Shown here in pieces: positions 7,429 through 14,186 of a stretch of 19,853 bases of DNA (the stretch's first letter is position 1; every line of letters starts with the position of its first letter). Both the position numbers and the translations under genes were made by a program. The notes beneath the pieces were generated by a model that saw only the letters and a program-made list of their open reading frames with translations, had not been told where the DNA came from and made no database searches. This DNA comes from Alistipes sp. CAG:268 (GTDB taxonomy: Bacteria > Bacteroidota > Bacteroidia > Bacteroidales > Rikenellaceae), in assembly GCA_000434235.1 (NCBI GenBank), contig FR892001.1:8878-28730 (forward strand), written 5' to 3'.

Positions 7429-8370
7429 TCAGAGGGCGTTGATCTCGTGCAGGACGTTGTTCGTCTTGCGCACGGCGGCGGCCGATTCGGCGAACTTCGC
7501 CTCCTCCTCCTTCGTGAGCTCGATCTTCACGATCTTCTCGATGCCCTTGCGGCCGATGATGGCCGGAACACCGATGCAGATGTCCTCCTGTCCGTATTCG
7601 CCCTCGAGGTAGCACGAGCAGGGGATCAGCTTCTTCTGGTCGTTGAGGATTGCCTCCACCATCATGGCGGCGGCGGCTCCGGGGGCATACCAGGCCGACG
7701 TGCCGATGAGCTTGGTCAGCGTGGCGCCGCCGACCATCGTGCTCTGCACGGCCTCCTGCAGTTTCTTCTTCGATGCGAATTGCGTGACGGGCACGCCGTT
7801 CACCGTGGCCTTCGAGAGCAGCGGGATCATCGTCGTATCTCCGTGCCCGCCGATCACCATGCCGTCTACGTTGTTGATGTTGGCTCCGGTGGCCTTGGCC
7901 AGGTAGCACTTGAAGCGCGACGAGTCGAGTGCGCCGCCCATGCCGATGATGCGGTTCTTGGGCAGCCCCGAGCTCTTCAGCGCCAGGTAGGTCAGCGTGT
8001 CCATCGGGTTGGCCACGACGATGATGATGGCGCGGGGCGAGTACTTGATGACGTTGCCGATCACGCCCTTCATGATGTTGGCGTTCGTGCCGATCAGCTC
8101 CTCGCGCGTCATGCCCGGTTTGCGGGGGATGCCCGAGGTGATGACCACGACATCCGAGTTGGCGCTCTTCCTGTAGTCGTTGGTGGCGCCGACGAGCTTC
8201 GTATCGAAGTCCATCAGCGTGGATGTCTGGTACATGTCCAGCATCTTGCCCTCCGAGAGTCCCTCCTTGATGTCGATCAGGACCACTTCGCTCGCCACTT
8301 CGCGGCAAGCCATCACATTCGCGCAGGTCGCACCTACGGCGCCTGCTCCGACGACAGTAACTTTAGACAT
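7429..8370 (-). CDS. mdh: malate dehydrogenase (LDH-like type)
   Basis: 313 residues, cytoplasmic, NAD-dependent oxidation of malate to oxaloacetate. The Rossmann motif GAGAVGATCA (8-17) is followed by the Asp that selects NAD (LID33). The substrate loop IPRKPGMTREEL has R83 and R89, the Arg pair typical of malate rather than lactate specificity. R152 in DSSRF and the catalytic H176 in GGHGDTTM are present. Length and motifs match the LDH-like MDH clade common in Bacteroidota. It starts 95 bases after the gcvH stop. That gap holds a strong hairpin but no clear -7 box, so mdh is probably read from upstream genes or from a promoter I cannot recognise. Confidence 0.96.
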   Translation of the reverse strand: MSKVTVVGAGAVGATCANVMACREVASEVVLIDIKEGLSEGKMLDMYQTSTLMDFDTKLVGATNDYRKSANSDVVVITSGIPRKPGMTREELIGTNANIMKGVIGNVIKYSPRAIIIVVANPMDTLTYLALKSSGLPKNRIIGMGGALDSSRFKCYLAKATGANINNVDGMVIGGHGDTTMIPLLSKATVNGVPVTQFASKKKLQEAVQSTMVGGATLTKLIGTSAWYAPGAAAAMMVEAILNDQKKLIPCSCYLEGEYGQEDICIGVPAIIGRKGIEKIVKIELTKEEEAKFAESAAAVRKTNNVLHEINAL

Positions 8371-8418
8371 AGCGGTTGTAGTTTTTTAGGGTTGTGTAGC
8401 CTCAAGCCGGAAGCGTAG

Positions 8419-8450
8419 CCGGCCCGGGTGGTGTCTCCTTCCCGGGCCGG
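8419..8450. repeat. GC-only hairpin between gcvH and mdh
   Basis: A perfect 10-bp inverted repeat, CCGGCCCGGG / CCCGGGCCGG, surrounds a 12-base loop. No T-run follows on either strand, so it is not a standard intrinsic terminator. It may attenuate or stabilise the gcvH-mdh transcript; that role is inferred only from position. Confidence 0.6.
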
Positions 8451-8465
8451 ACTGCCGGAATTGTA

Positions 8466-8843
8466 TCAGCCGATCAGTTGCTCGTAGGCGGCTGCGTCGA
8501 GCAGGGCATCGTACTCCGCGGGGTTGCTCATGCGGACCTTGACGAGCCAGCCTTCGCCGTAGGCGTCGCGATTGACGATCGCCGGGTCGGCATCCACGGC
8601 CTCGTTGAACTCCAGGATCTCGCCGCCGACCGGCAGGAAGGCGTCGCTCACGGTCTTCACGGCCTCGATCGAACCGAAGACCTCGCCTGCGGCAAGGGTC
8701 TCGCCGACGGTCGGCACGTCCACGAAGACGATGTCGCCCAACTGGCTCTGTGCGAAGTCCGTGATGCCGATTACGGCTACGTCTCCCTCGATGCGGCACC
8801 ATTCGTGGTCGTTCGAGTATTTCAGATTTGCAGGTACGTTCAT
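8466..8843 (-). CDS. gcvH: glycine cleavage system H protein
   Basis: 125 residues, cytoplasmic lipoyl carrier that shuttles the aminomethyl group between the P, T and L proteins of the glycine cleavage system. The N-terminal [21 protein letters not shown] and the lipoylation motif [11 protein letters not shown] with K63 are both intact. GEILEFN, GWLVKV and a C-terminal [15 protein letters not shown] helix follow. Length matches the family. No gcvP or gcvT lies in the window. In some bacteria H proteins also serve lipoate transfer, so an orphan gcvH is not unusual. It has its own promoter overlapping the end of birA. Confidence 0.96.
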   Translation of the reverse strand: MNVPANLKYSNDHEWCRIEGDVAVIGITDFAQSQLGDIVFVDVPTVGETLAAGEVFGSIEAVKTVSDAFLPVGGEILEFNEAVDADPAIVNRDAYGEGWLVKVRMSNPAEYDALLDAAAYEQLIG

Positions 8844-8875
8844 GGTATTTTCGTTTTTAAGTGATTAGACCAATG

Positions 8876-8906
8876 CAAATATAGCTGTTATTTTGGTAAC
8901 AGCAAG
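8876..8906 (-). promoter_or_regulatory. promoter for gcvH
   Basis: On the minus strand a -7 box TATATTTG (8883-8876) is preceded by a 19-base spacer and a partial -33 element CTTG (8906-8903). The spacer is almost filled by a 7-bp inverted repeat (8884-8903), which could be an operator. The predicted leader is about 27 bases. The promoter overlaps the last codons of birA. Confidence 0.7.
8884..8903. promoter_or_regulatory. inverted repeat inside the gcvH promoter, possible operator
   Basis: GCTGTTA - 6 bases - TAACAGC, a perfect 7-bp dyad, lies immediately upstream of the gcvH -7 box and includes the birA stop codon. The position suits a repressor site or a short RNA hairpin. No protein is known to bind here. 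Confidence 0.45.
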
Positions 8907-9634
8907 GATTTGTCCCGGTTTTTTATGACGAATTCGACCTCGCGGAAGAGGTATCCGTGCAGCGAGCCGTCGTCGTGGCGCAGGAGCAGTTCGCCCGTGG
9001 GGCGGACCCCCTCGATCACGGCCTCGAAGCCTGTGCCGTCGGGCAGGCGGAAGGGACGGCGTTCGCCCAGTCCGTACATCCGCTGCCGGAATTCGCGCTG
9101 GAGCGACTCGCGGTCGCCGCGCTCGAGCTGTGCGTAGCGCGCCATGCAGTGGCGGCGGAACGATTCGAGCACCTCGGTGCGGTCGAAGGTGCGGCCGGCG
9201 GCCTGCGCCATCGATACCGGGTTGGGCAGCGAGGGGTCGAACTCCTTCTGGTTTACGTTGATGCCGATGCCGGCGATGGTGCGCTGCAGTGTGGTGCCCG
9301 AGCAGGTGTGTTCGATGAGCATGCCCACCATCTTGCGGTCGCCGAAATAGATGTCGTTGGTCCACTTGATGCGGGTGTCGATGCCGAATCCGGCCAGGCA
9401 GTCGGTCAGTGCGAGCGTCACGACCTCCGAGAGCAGGAATTGCTCGGCAATGGGCAGAAACGTGGGCTCGAGCACCAGCGAGAAGGTGATGCTCTCGGAG
9501 GTGCTGGTCCAGGTATGGCCGCGCTGGCCGCGCCCGGCGGTCTGGCGTTCGGCCCAGACGATGTCGCCGTGGCGGTATTCCGGGCTTCGGGCGTCGTCGT
9601 TGGTCGAGGTGGTCTGTTCGATGCGGCGGATCAT
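8888..9634 (-). CDS. birA: biotin--[acetyl-CoA-carboxylase] ligase
   Basis: 248 residues, cytoplasmic; activates biotin with ATP and attaches it to the lysine of biotin carrier proteins. The catalytic core has GRGQRGHTW (34-42, the biotinyl-AMP loop), KWTNDIYFGDRKMVGMLIE (K90 onward) and GIGINVNQ. KWTND carries Thr where most ligases have Pro. A short C-terminal domain (about 200-248) has the usual beta structure. The N-terminal DNA-binding domain of E. coli BirA is missing, so this is a ligase-only enzyme and not a repressor. It starts 7 bases after the dapD stop, and the two are probably co-transcribed. Confidence 0.94.
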   Translation of the reverse strand: MIRRIEQTTSTNDDARSPEYRHGDIVWAERQTAGRGQRGHTWTSTSESITFSLVLEPTFLPIAEQFLLSEVVTLALTDCLAGFGIDTRIKWTNDIYFGDRKMVGMLIEHTCSGTTLQRTIAGIGINVNQKEFDPSLPNPVSMAQAAGRTFDRTEVLESFRRHCMARYAQLERGDRESLQREFRQRMYGLGERRPFRLPDGTGFEAVIEGVRPTGELLLRHDDGSLHGYLFREVEFVIKNRDKSLLLPK

Positions 9635-9641
9635 GCGGCGG

Positions 9642-10469
9642 TCAGGCTTGTACGCCGAAGTCGCGCAGGGCGTCGTTCAGCGAGGTTTTCTTGTCGGTTG
9701 ATTCCTTGCGGCGGCCGATGATCAGCGCGCACGAGACGCTGTATTCGCCGGCCGGGAACTGCTTGCGGTAGCTGCCCGGGATGACTACCGAGCGGGGCGG
9801 TACGTAGCCCTTGTAGGTAACGGGCTCGGGTCCGGTGACGTCGATGATGTGGGTCGAGCCGGTGATGACGGTGTTCGAGCCGAGCACCGCCTCGCGGCAG
9901 ATGTGCGCCCCCTCGACGACGATGGCGCGCGAGCCGATGAAGCAGTTGTCCTCGATGATGACCGGTGCGGCTTGCACGGGCTCGAGTACGCCGCCGATCC
10001 CCACGCCGCCCGACAGGTGGACGTGGCGCCCGATCTGTGCGCACGAGCCGACCGTGGCCCACGTATCGACCATCGTGCCCGTATCGACATAGGCGCCGAT
10101 GTTCACGTAGGAGGGCATGAGGATGGCTCCCGGGGCGATGTAGGCGCCGTAGCGCGCCACGGCGTGCGGCACGGCCCGCACGCCCAGCTCCTCGTAGCCG
10201 TGCTTGAGGTCCATCTTGTCGTACCACTCCAGCTCGCCGGCCTCCATGCGGCGCATGGGCTGGATCGGGAAATAGAGGATCACGGCCTTCTTGACCCATT
10301 CGTTCACCTGCCACCGGCTCTGTTCGGGGTCGGTGGGTTCGGCGGTGCGGAGTTCGCCCCGGTCTACGAGGCGGATCACCTCGCGGATGGCCTCCTGCAC
10401 GGAGGCTTCGGCGAGCAGCTCGCGGTTCTCCCACGCCTGCCCGATTATGGTCTGGAGTTCGTTGTACAT
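9642..10469 (-). CDS. dapD: 2,3,4,5-tetrahydropyridine-2,6-dicarboxylate N-succinyltransferase
   Basis: 275 residues, matching DapD length. It transfers succinyl from succinyl-CoA to tetrahydrodipicolinate in the succinylase route to meso-diaminopimelate and lysine. The N-terminal helical domain (1-95) precedes a left-handed beta-helix of hexapeptide repeats (about 95-235), with AYIAPGAILMPSYVNIGAYV, GTMVDTWATVGSCAQIG and LSGGVGIGGVLEPVQAAPVI being highly typical. The C-terminus has PPRSVVIPGSYRK and LIIGRRKESTDKKTSLNDALRDF. It is transcribed leftward from a promoter set back-to-back with that of the prolyl-oligopeptidase gene, and is followed closely by birA. Diaminopimelate use fits a Gram-negative wall. 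Confidence 0.97.
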   Translation of the reverse strand: MYNELQTIIGQAWENRELLAEASVQEAIREVIRLVDRGELRTAEPTDPEQSRWQVNEWVKKAVILYFPIQPMRRMEAGELEWYDKMDLKHGYEELGVRAVPHAVARYGAYIAPGAILMPSYVNIGAYVDTGTMVDTWATVGSCAQIGRHVHLSGGVGIGGVLEPVQAAPVIIEDNCFIGSRAIVVEGAHICREAVLGSNTVITGSTHIIDVTGPEPVTYKGYVPPRSVVIPGSYRKQFPAGEYSVSCALIIGRRKESTDKKTSLNDALRDFGVQA

Positions 10470-10491
10470 GTCTCTCTGCGGTTTTGAAGGC

Positions 10492-10499
10492 CAAAGTTA
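10492..10499 (-). promoter_or_regulatory. -7 box of dapD promoter
   Basis: TAACTTTG on the minus strand matches TAnnTTTG and lies 22 bases before the dapD ATG. No good TTTG is present upstream; TTAG about 21 bases away is the nearest. The region upstream of it is shared with the opposing promoter at 10522-10529. Confidence 0.7.
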
Positions 10500-10521
10500 C
10501 GCAAAATCTTCGATTTTTTCC

Positions 10522-10529
10522 TAACTTTG
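10522..10529 (+). promoter_or_regulatory. -7 box of prolyl-oligopeptidase gene promoter
   Basis: TAACTTTG, 28 bases before the ATG at 10558, is the exact mirror of the dapD box, with 22 bases between them. The -33 position again has only a weak TTAC. The two promoters must share their upstream DNA. Confidence 0.72.
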
Positions 10530-10557
10530 TGCCGTTTGACCTTCAACCCTTCCGAGT

Positions 10558-12696
10558 ATGAAGAACTTATTTCTCAGAACGGCCCTCGTGCTGGGGGCCA
10601 TGGCTGCCGCAGGTTGCGGAAATACGAACATGAAACAGATAAAGCATCTGCCCTATCCCGAGACCGAACGGGGCTCGGTGACGGACAACTATTTCGGCGT
10701 GGAGGTGGCCGACCCCTACCGCTGGCTCGAGGACGACCGTTCGGAGGCCACGGCCGCATGGGTCGAGGCCGAGAACGCCGTGACGGAGGACTACCTCGCG
10801 CAGATTCCTTTCCGCGGGGCGATCCGCGACCGGCTGACCGAGCTGTGGAACTATCCCAAGGAGGGGGCGCCCTCGAAGCACGGCGACTGGTGGTACTATT
10901 ATTATAACGACGGGCTGCAGAACCAGTCGGCGCTCTACCGCACGAAGCGGCCCGGTGAGGCGGGCGAACTCTTCCTCGACCCCAACACGCTCTCCGAGGA
11001 CGGTACGGTGGCGCTGGCCGCGGCGTCGTTCTCGAAGGACGGCCGCTACCTGGCCTATGCGGCGGCCGCATCCGGTTCGGACTGGGTCGAGATCCGGGTG
11101 GTGGATACCGCTACGGGAACGCTGACCGAAGACCGCATTGAGTGGGTGAAGAACTCCGGCGCCACGTGGTCGCCCGACTCGAAGGGTTTCTACTACAGTG
11201 CCTACGATGCCCCCGAGAAGAGCGTCTATTCGGACCAGAACCAGTTCCAGAAGGTCTACTACCACGAGCTCGGCACGCCGCAGTCGTCCGACCGCCTCGT
11301 CTACGAGGACAAGAACCACCCGCTGCGCTACTTCTGGGTATGGCCCTCGGAGGACGGCAAGTGGCTCTTCGTATGCGCTTCGGAGGGAACCTCCGGGACC
11401 GAGGTGCTCTATCGGAAGACTTCCGAGAAGAGCTTCCGTACGCTGCTGCCGGGCTTCGATGCCGACTACGGTGTGGTGACCGTCGAGAACGACCGTCTCT
11501 ACTACGTCACCAACCGCGATGCCTCGAACTACACGCTGCGGCGCATCGACCTGAACCGTCCCGCGAAGGACGAGGTGGTGATCCCCGAGAATGCGAAGAA
11601 TCTGCTTGAGGGGGTCGGCACGGCCGGCGGATACCTCTTTGCCGCCTACCTGCAGGATGCGCAGAGCCGCATCGCGCAGTATGACTTCGAGGGCAAGCTG
11701 GTGCGTGAGGTGGCGCTGCCCGCCATCGGCTCGGTGAGCGGCTTCGGCGGCGAGAAGGAGGACAAGGAGATCTACTACTCGCTGACGAACTATACGGCTC
11801 CTGCGACAATCTACCGCTATGACATCGCCACGGGTGAATCGACCCTCTACAAGGCGCCCGAGGTACGCTTCGATCCCTCGCTCTTCACCACCGAGCAGGT
11901 CTTCTATCCCTCGAAGGACGGCACGCAGGTCCCGATGTTCATCACCCGCCGCAAGGACATGAAGCTCGACGGCAAGAACCCCTGCCTGCTCTACGGGTAC
12001 GGCGGTTTCCAGATCAACATGACCCCGGGATTCAGCCCCGCGGCGCTGATGTTCGTCGAGCAGGGCGGCATCTACTGCGTGGCCAACCTGCGCGGCGGTT
12101 CGGAGTACGGCGAGTCGTGGCACCGGGGCGGCATGCTCGAGAACAAGCAGAATGTCTTCGACGACTTCATCGCTGCGGCCGAGTACCTGATTGCCAACAA
12201 ATACACCTCGTCGGACAAGCTGGCGATCAACGGCGGCTCGAACGGCGGCCTGCTGGTCGGTGCCTGCGAGGTGCAGCGTCCCGACCTCTATGCCGTCTGC
12301 CTGCCGCAGGTCGGCGTGCTGGACATGCTGCGCTACCACAAGTTCACGATCGGCTGGGGCTGGGCCGTGGAGTACGGCTCGTCGGAGAACGAGGAGCAGT
12401 TCGGCTATATCTACAAATACTCCCCGCTGCACAACATCCGGGAGGGTGTGAAGTATCCTGCCACGCTCGTCATGACGGCCGACCACGACGACCGTGTCGT
12501 CCCGGCACACTCGTTCAAGTTCGCCGCGCAGCTGCAGCACTGCCAGGCGGGCGAGGCTCCGGTGCTCATCCGCATCGAGTCGAAGGCGGGCCACGGAGCC
12601 GGCAAGCCCACCTTGAAGCGGATCGACGAGGCGGCCGACATGTACGCCTTCCTGTTCCAGAACATCGGGGTGCCGTACCGCCCGGTCGGGAAGTAG
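10558..12696 (+). CDS. prolyl oligopeptidase family serine peptidase, lipoprotein
   Basis: 712 residues, peptidase family S9A. Prolyl oligopeptidases cut short peptides after proline. The N-terminus has a signal peptide ending AAAGC with Cys20 as lipidation site, so the enzyme is probably in the periplasm or on the outer membrane rather than in the cytosol. The S9A N-terminal segment has DNYFGVEVADPYRWLED. A seven-bladed propeller follows (about 90-440). The alpha/beta hydrolase domain has LLYGYGGF, LRGGSEYGESWH, the nucleophile S561 in NGGSNGG, D644 in TADHDDRVVP and H679 in KAGHG, so the triad is complete. Length matches the family (about 700). It is followed 46 bases later by aspartate kinase. 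Confidence 0.95.
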   Translation: MKNLFLRTALVLGAMAAAGCGNTNMKQIKHLPYPETERGSVTDNYFGVEVADPYRWLEDDRSEATAAWVEAENAVTEDYLAQIPFRGAIRDRLTELWNYPKEGAPSKHGDWWYYYYNDGLQNQSALYRTKRPGEAGELFLDPNTLSEDGTVALAAASFSKDGRYLAYAAAASGSDWVEIRVVDTATGTLTEDRIEWVKNSGATWSPDSKGFYYSAYDAPEKSVYSDQNQFQKVYYHELGTPQSSDRLVYEDKNHPLRYFWVWPSEDGKWLFVCASEGTSGTEVLYRKTSEKSFRTLLPGFDADYGVVTVENDRLYYVTNRDASNYTLRRIDLNRPAKDEVVIPENAKNLLEGVGTAGGYLFAAYLQDAQSRIAQYDFEGKLVREVALPAIGSVSGFGGEKEDKEIYYSLTNYTAPATIYRYDIATGESTLYKAPEVRFDPSLFTTEQVFYPSKDGTQVPMFITRRKDMKLDGKNPCLLYGYGGFQINMTPGFSPAALMFVEQGGIYCVANLRGGSEYGESWHRGGMLENKQNVFDDFIAAAEYLIANKYTSSDKLAINGGSNGGLLVGACEVQRPDLYAVCLPQVGVLDMLRYHKFTIGWGWAVEYGSSENEEQFGYIYKYSPLHNIREGVKYPATLVMTADHDDRVVPAHSFKFAAQLQHCQAGEAPVLIRIESKAGHGAGKPTLKRIDEAADMYAFLFQNIGVPYRPVGK

Positions 12697-12712
12697 GCGA
12701 TATAAAAAGAAA

Positions 12713-12732
12713 ATTAGGTTGGATTAGGTTTG
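12713..12732 (+). promoter_or_regulatory. tandem 10-mer containing a possible -7 box before lysC
   Basis: ATTAGGTTGG is followed directly by ATTAGGTTTG (9 of 10 identical). The second copy contains TAGGTTTG, which fits TAnnTTTG, and ends 10 bases before the lysC ATG. No TTTG is visible about 20 bases upstream. A start from here would give a nearly leaderless mRNA, so the gene may instead be read through from the peptidase gene. Confidence 0.35.
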
Positions 12733-12742
12733 AGATAACGAC

Positions 12743-14032
12743 ATGAAAGTATACAAATTCGGAGGAGCCTCGGTGAAGAATGCCGAGGGGGTGCGCAACC
12801 TGCGCAAGATCATCGACGACGAGCAGAACCTCTTTATCATCGTTTCGGCGATGGGCAAGACCACGAACGCCCTCGAGCGGGTCTTCGGGGCCGTGCAGAA
12901 GAGCGACCGCGCCGCGGCGATGGCCGAGATCACGGCGCTGCGCGAGTACCATGCGGCCATCATCGACGACCTGTGGCACGGCCCCCGGCGGCTGGATGCC
13001 GTCGAGGAGTTGTTCGCCGAACTCGAGCGGGTGGCTGCCAATACGGTCTACCGGACGGAGGATGCCGAGCTGTGGTACGACACGATCGTGGCCTTCGGCG
13101 AGCTGATCTCGACGACGATCATCTCGGCCTACCTCAATTATGCCGGGGTGGCTAACCGCTGGATCGACATGCGCCGCTGTTTCCTCACCGAGCAGCGGCA
13201 CAAGGATGCCGGGGTGGACATCGAGGCTTCGGCGCCGCGCCTGAAGGCGGCGCTCGAGGGGGGCGGCGAGACGATTTTCGTCGGCCAGGGCTTCATCGGC
13301 GGCGCCCCCGACGGTACGACCACGACGCTCGGGCCCGCGGGGTCGGACTACTCGGCGGCCGCGGGTCTCTTGGGTTCGAACTGCTCGGCGGCCGTGGTGG
13401 CCAACATCCTCGAGGCCGAGTCGATGTCGGTGTGGAAGGATGTGGACGGTGTGCTGAACGCCGATCCGAAGATCTTCCCCGATGCCGTGCAGATTGCCGA
13501 GCTGAACTACCTCGATACGATCGAGTTGGCCTACAGCGGTGCGCAGATCATCCACCCGAAGACGATCAAGCCGCTGCAGAACAAGAACATCCCGCTCTAC
13601 GTGCGTCCCTTCGGCGACAAGCGCAAGCCGGGAACGGTCATCCGTGCCATGTCGGCTCCGGTCGATGTGCCGATCCTGATCCTCAAGAAGGACCAGGTGC
13701 TGCTGACGATCCGTTCGCGCGACTTCTCGTTCGTGCTCGAGGAGAAGTTCGCCACGATCTTCTCTCTGCTCGAGCGCTTCCGCATCAAGGCCAACCTGAT
13801 CCACAACTCGGCGGTGAACCTGAGTCTCTGCGTGGACAACTCGTGGCATATCGACGAGGCGGTGGCGGCGCTGCGCGAGGCCGGCTTCGACGTGATGAAG
13901 GCCGAGCGAATGGAGTTGCTGACGATCCGCGGCTATACCGATGACTTGTGGCGGCGTTACGCCCGCGGTCCGCAGGTCTTCATCCGGCAGGCGACACAGT
14001 CCACCGTCCGAGTGGTCCGCAAGCGCGACTGA
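12743..14032 (+). CDS. lysC: aspartate kinase
   Basis: 429 residues, monofunctional; phosphorylates aspartate, the first step to lysine, diaminopimelate, threonine and methionine. The kinase domain starts with KFGGASV (5-11), then VSAMGKTTN (34-42) and WKDVDGVLNADPKIF (231-245). The ACT region (about 310-429) includes LTIRSRDFSFVLEEKFATIF and a second ACT-like segment, as in allosteric aspartate kinases. The nucleotide-loop motif usually written TTLGRGGSD reads TTLGPAGSDY here (195-203), so the usual Arg is Pro; S201 and D202 remain. It is not fused to homoserine dehydrogenase. A strong terminator follows, and dapD of the same pathway lies nearby on the other strand. Confidence 0.94.
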   Translation: MKVYKFGGASVKNAEGVRNLRKIIDDEQNLFIIVSAMGKTTNALERVFGAVQKSDRAAAMAEITALREYHAAIIDDLWHGPRRLDAVEELFAELERVAANTVYRTEDAELWYDTIVAFGELISTTIISAYLNYAGVANRWIDMRRCFLTEQRHKDAGVDIEASAPRLKAALEGGGETIFVGQGFIGGAPDGTTTTLGPAGSDYSAAAGLLGSNCSAAVVANILEAESMSVWKDVDGVLNADPKIFPDAVQIAELNYLDTIELAYSGAQIIHPKTIKPLQNKNIPLYVRPFGDKRKPGTVIRAMSAPVDVPILILKKDQVLLTIRSRDFSFVLEEKFATIFSLLERFRIKANLIHNSAVNLSLCVDNSWHIDEAVAALREAGFDVMKAERMELLTIRGYTDDLWRRYARGPQVFIRQATQSTVRVVRKRD

Positions 14033-14051
14033 TGCCGGAGTAACGATTCGA

Positions 14052-14090
14052 CGGCGGCCTTCCCTCTTTGGGAAGGCCGCCGGCCTTTTT
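14052..14090 (+). terminator. intrinsic terminator after lysC
   Basis: A 13-bp GC-rich stem (14052-14064 with 14070-14082) and a 5-base loop TCTTT are followed by GCC and five T's. It starts about 20 bases after the lysC stop and acts on the plus strand only. Confidence 0.9.
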
Positions 14091-14132
14091 GGGCGGGTGC
14101 GGGGGTGCCGTCATTTTTCGCAGACTGCGGCG

Positions 14133-14146
14133 CTTGCGGCCGCAAG
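14133..14146. repeat. 14-bp perfect palindrome downstream of the DUF4435 gene
   Basis: CTTGCGGCCGCAAG reads the same on both strands. It lies in the 96-base gap between the lysC terminator and the DUF4435 stop. It may be part of a structure ending the DUF4435 transcript, though no T-run follows on the minus strand. Confidence 0.5.
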
Positions 14147-14186
14147 GCGGAACGGACCCGGTTTTGTGACGGAGTGTCCGGGCGGG

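Noticed and set aside
10567..12594. 675-residue minus-strand open frame opposite the prolyl oligopeptidase gene
   Set aside because: The plus strand encodes a full S9A peptidase with its triad; the minus frame is a Val/Arg/Leu-rich shadow.
12566..13849. 427-residue minus-strand open frame across the end of the peptidase gene and lysC
   Set aside because: It spans two real genes and their gap and lacks any domain.
14020..14186. Possible small RNA or riboswitch after lysC
   Set aside because: Only a standard terminator hairpin and a palindrome are visible, with no conserved riboswitch-like layout. A lysine riboswitch would lie upstream of lysC, where the gap is only 46 bases.
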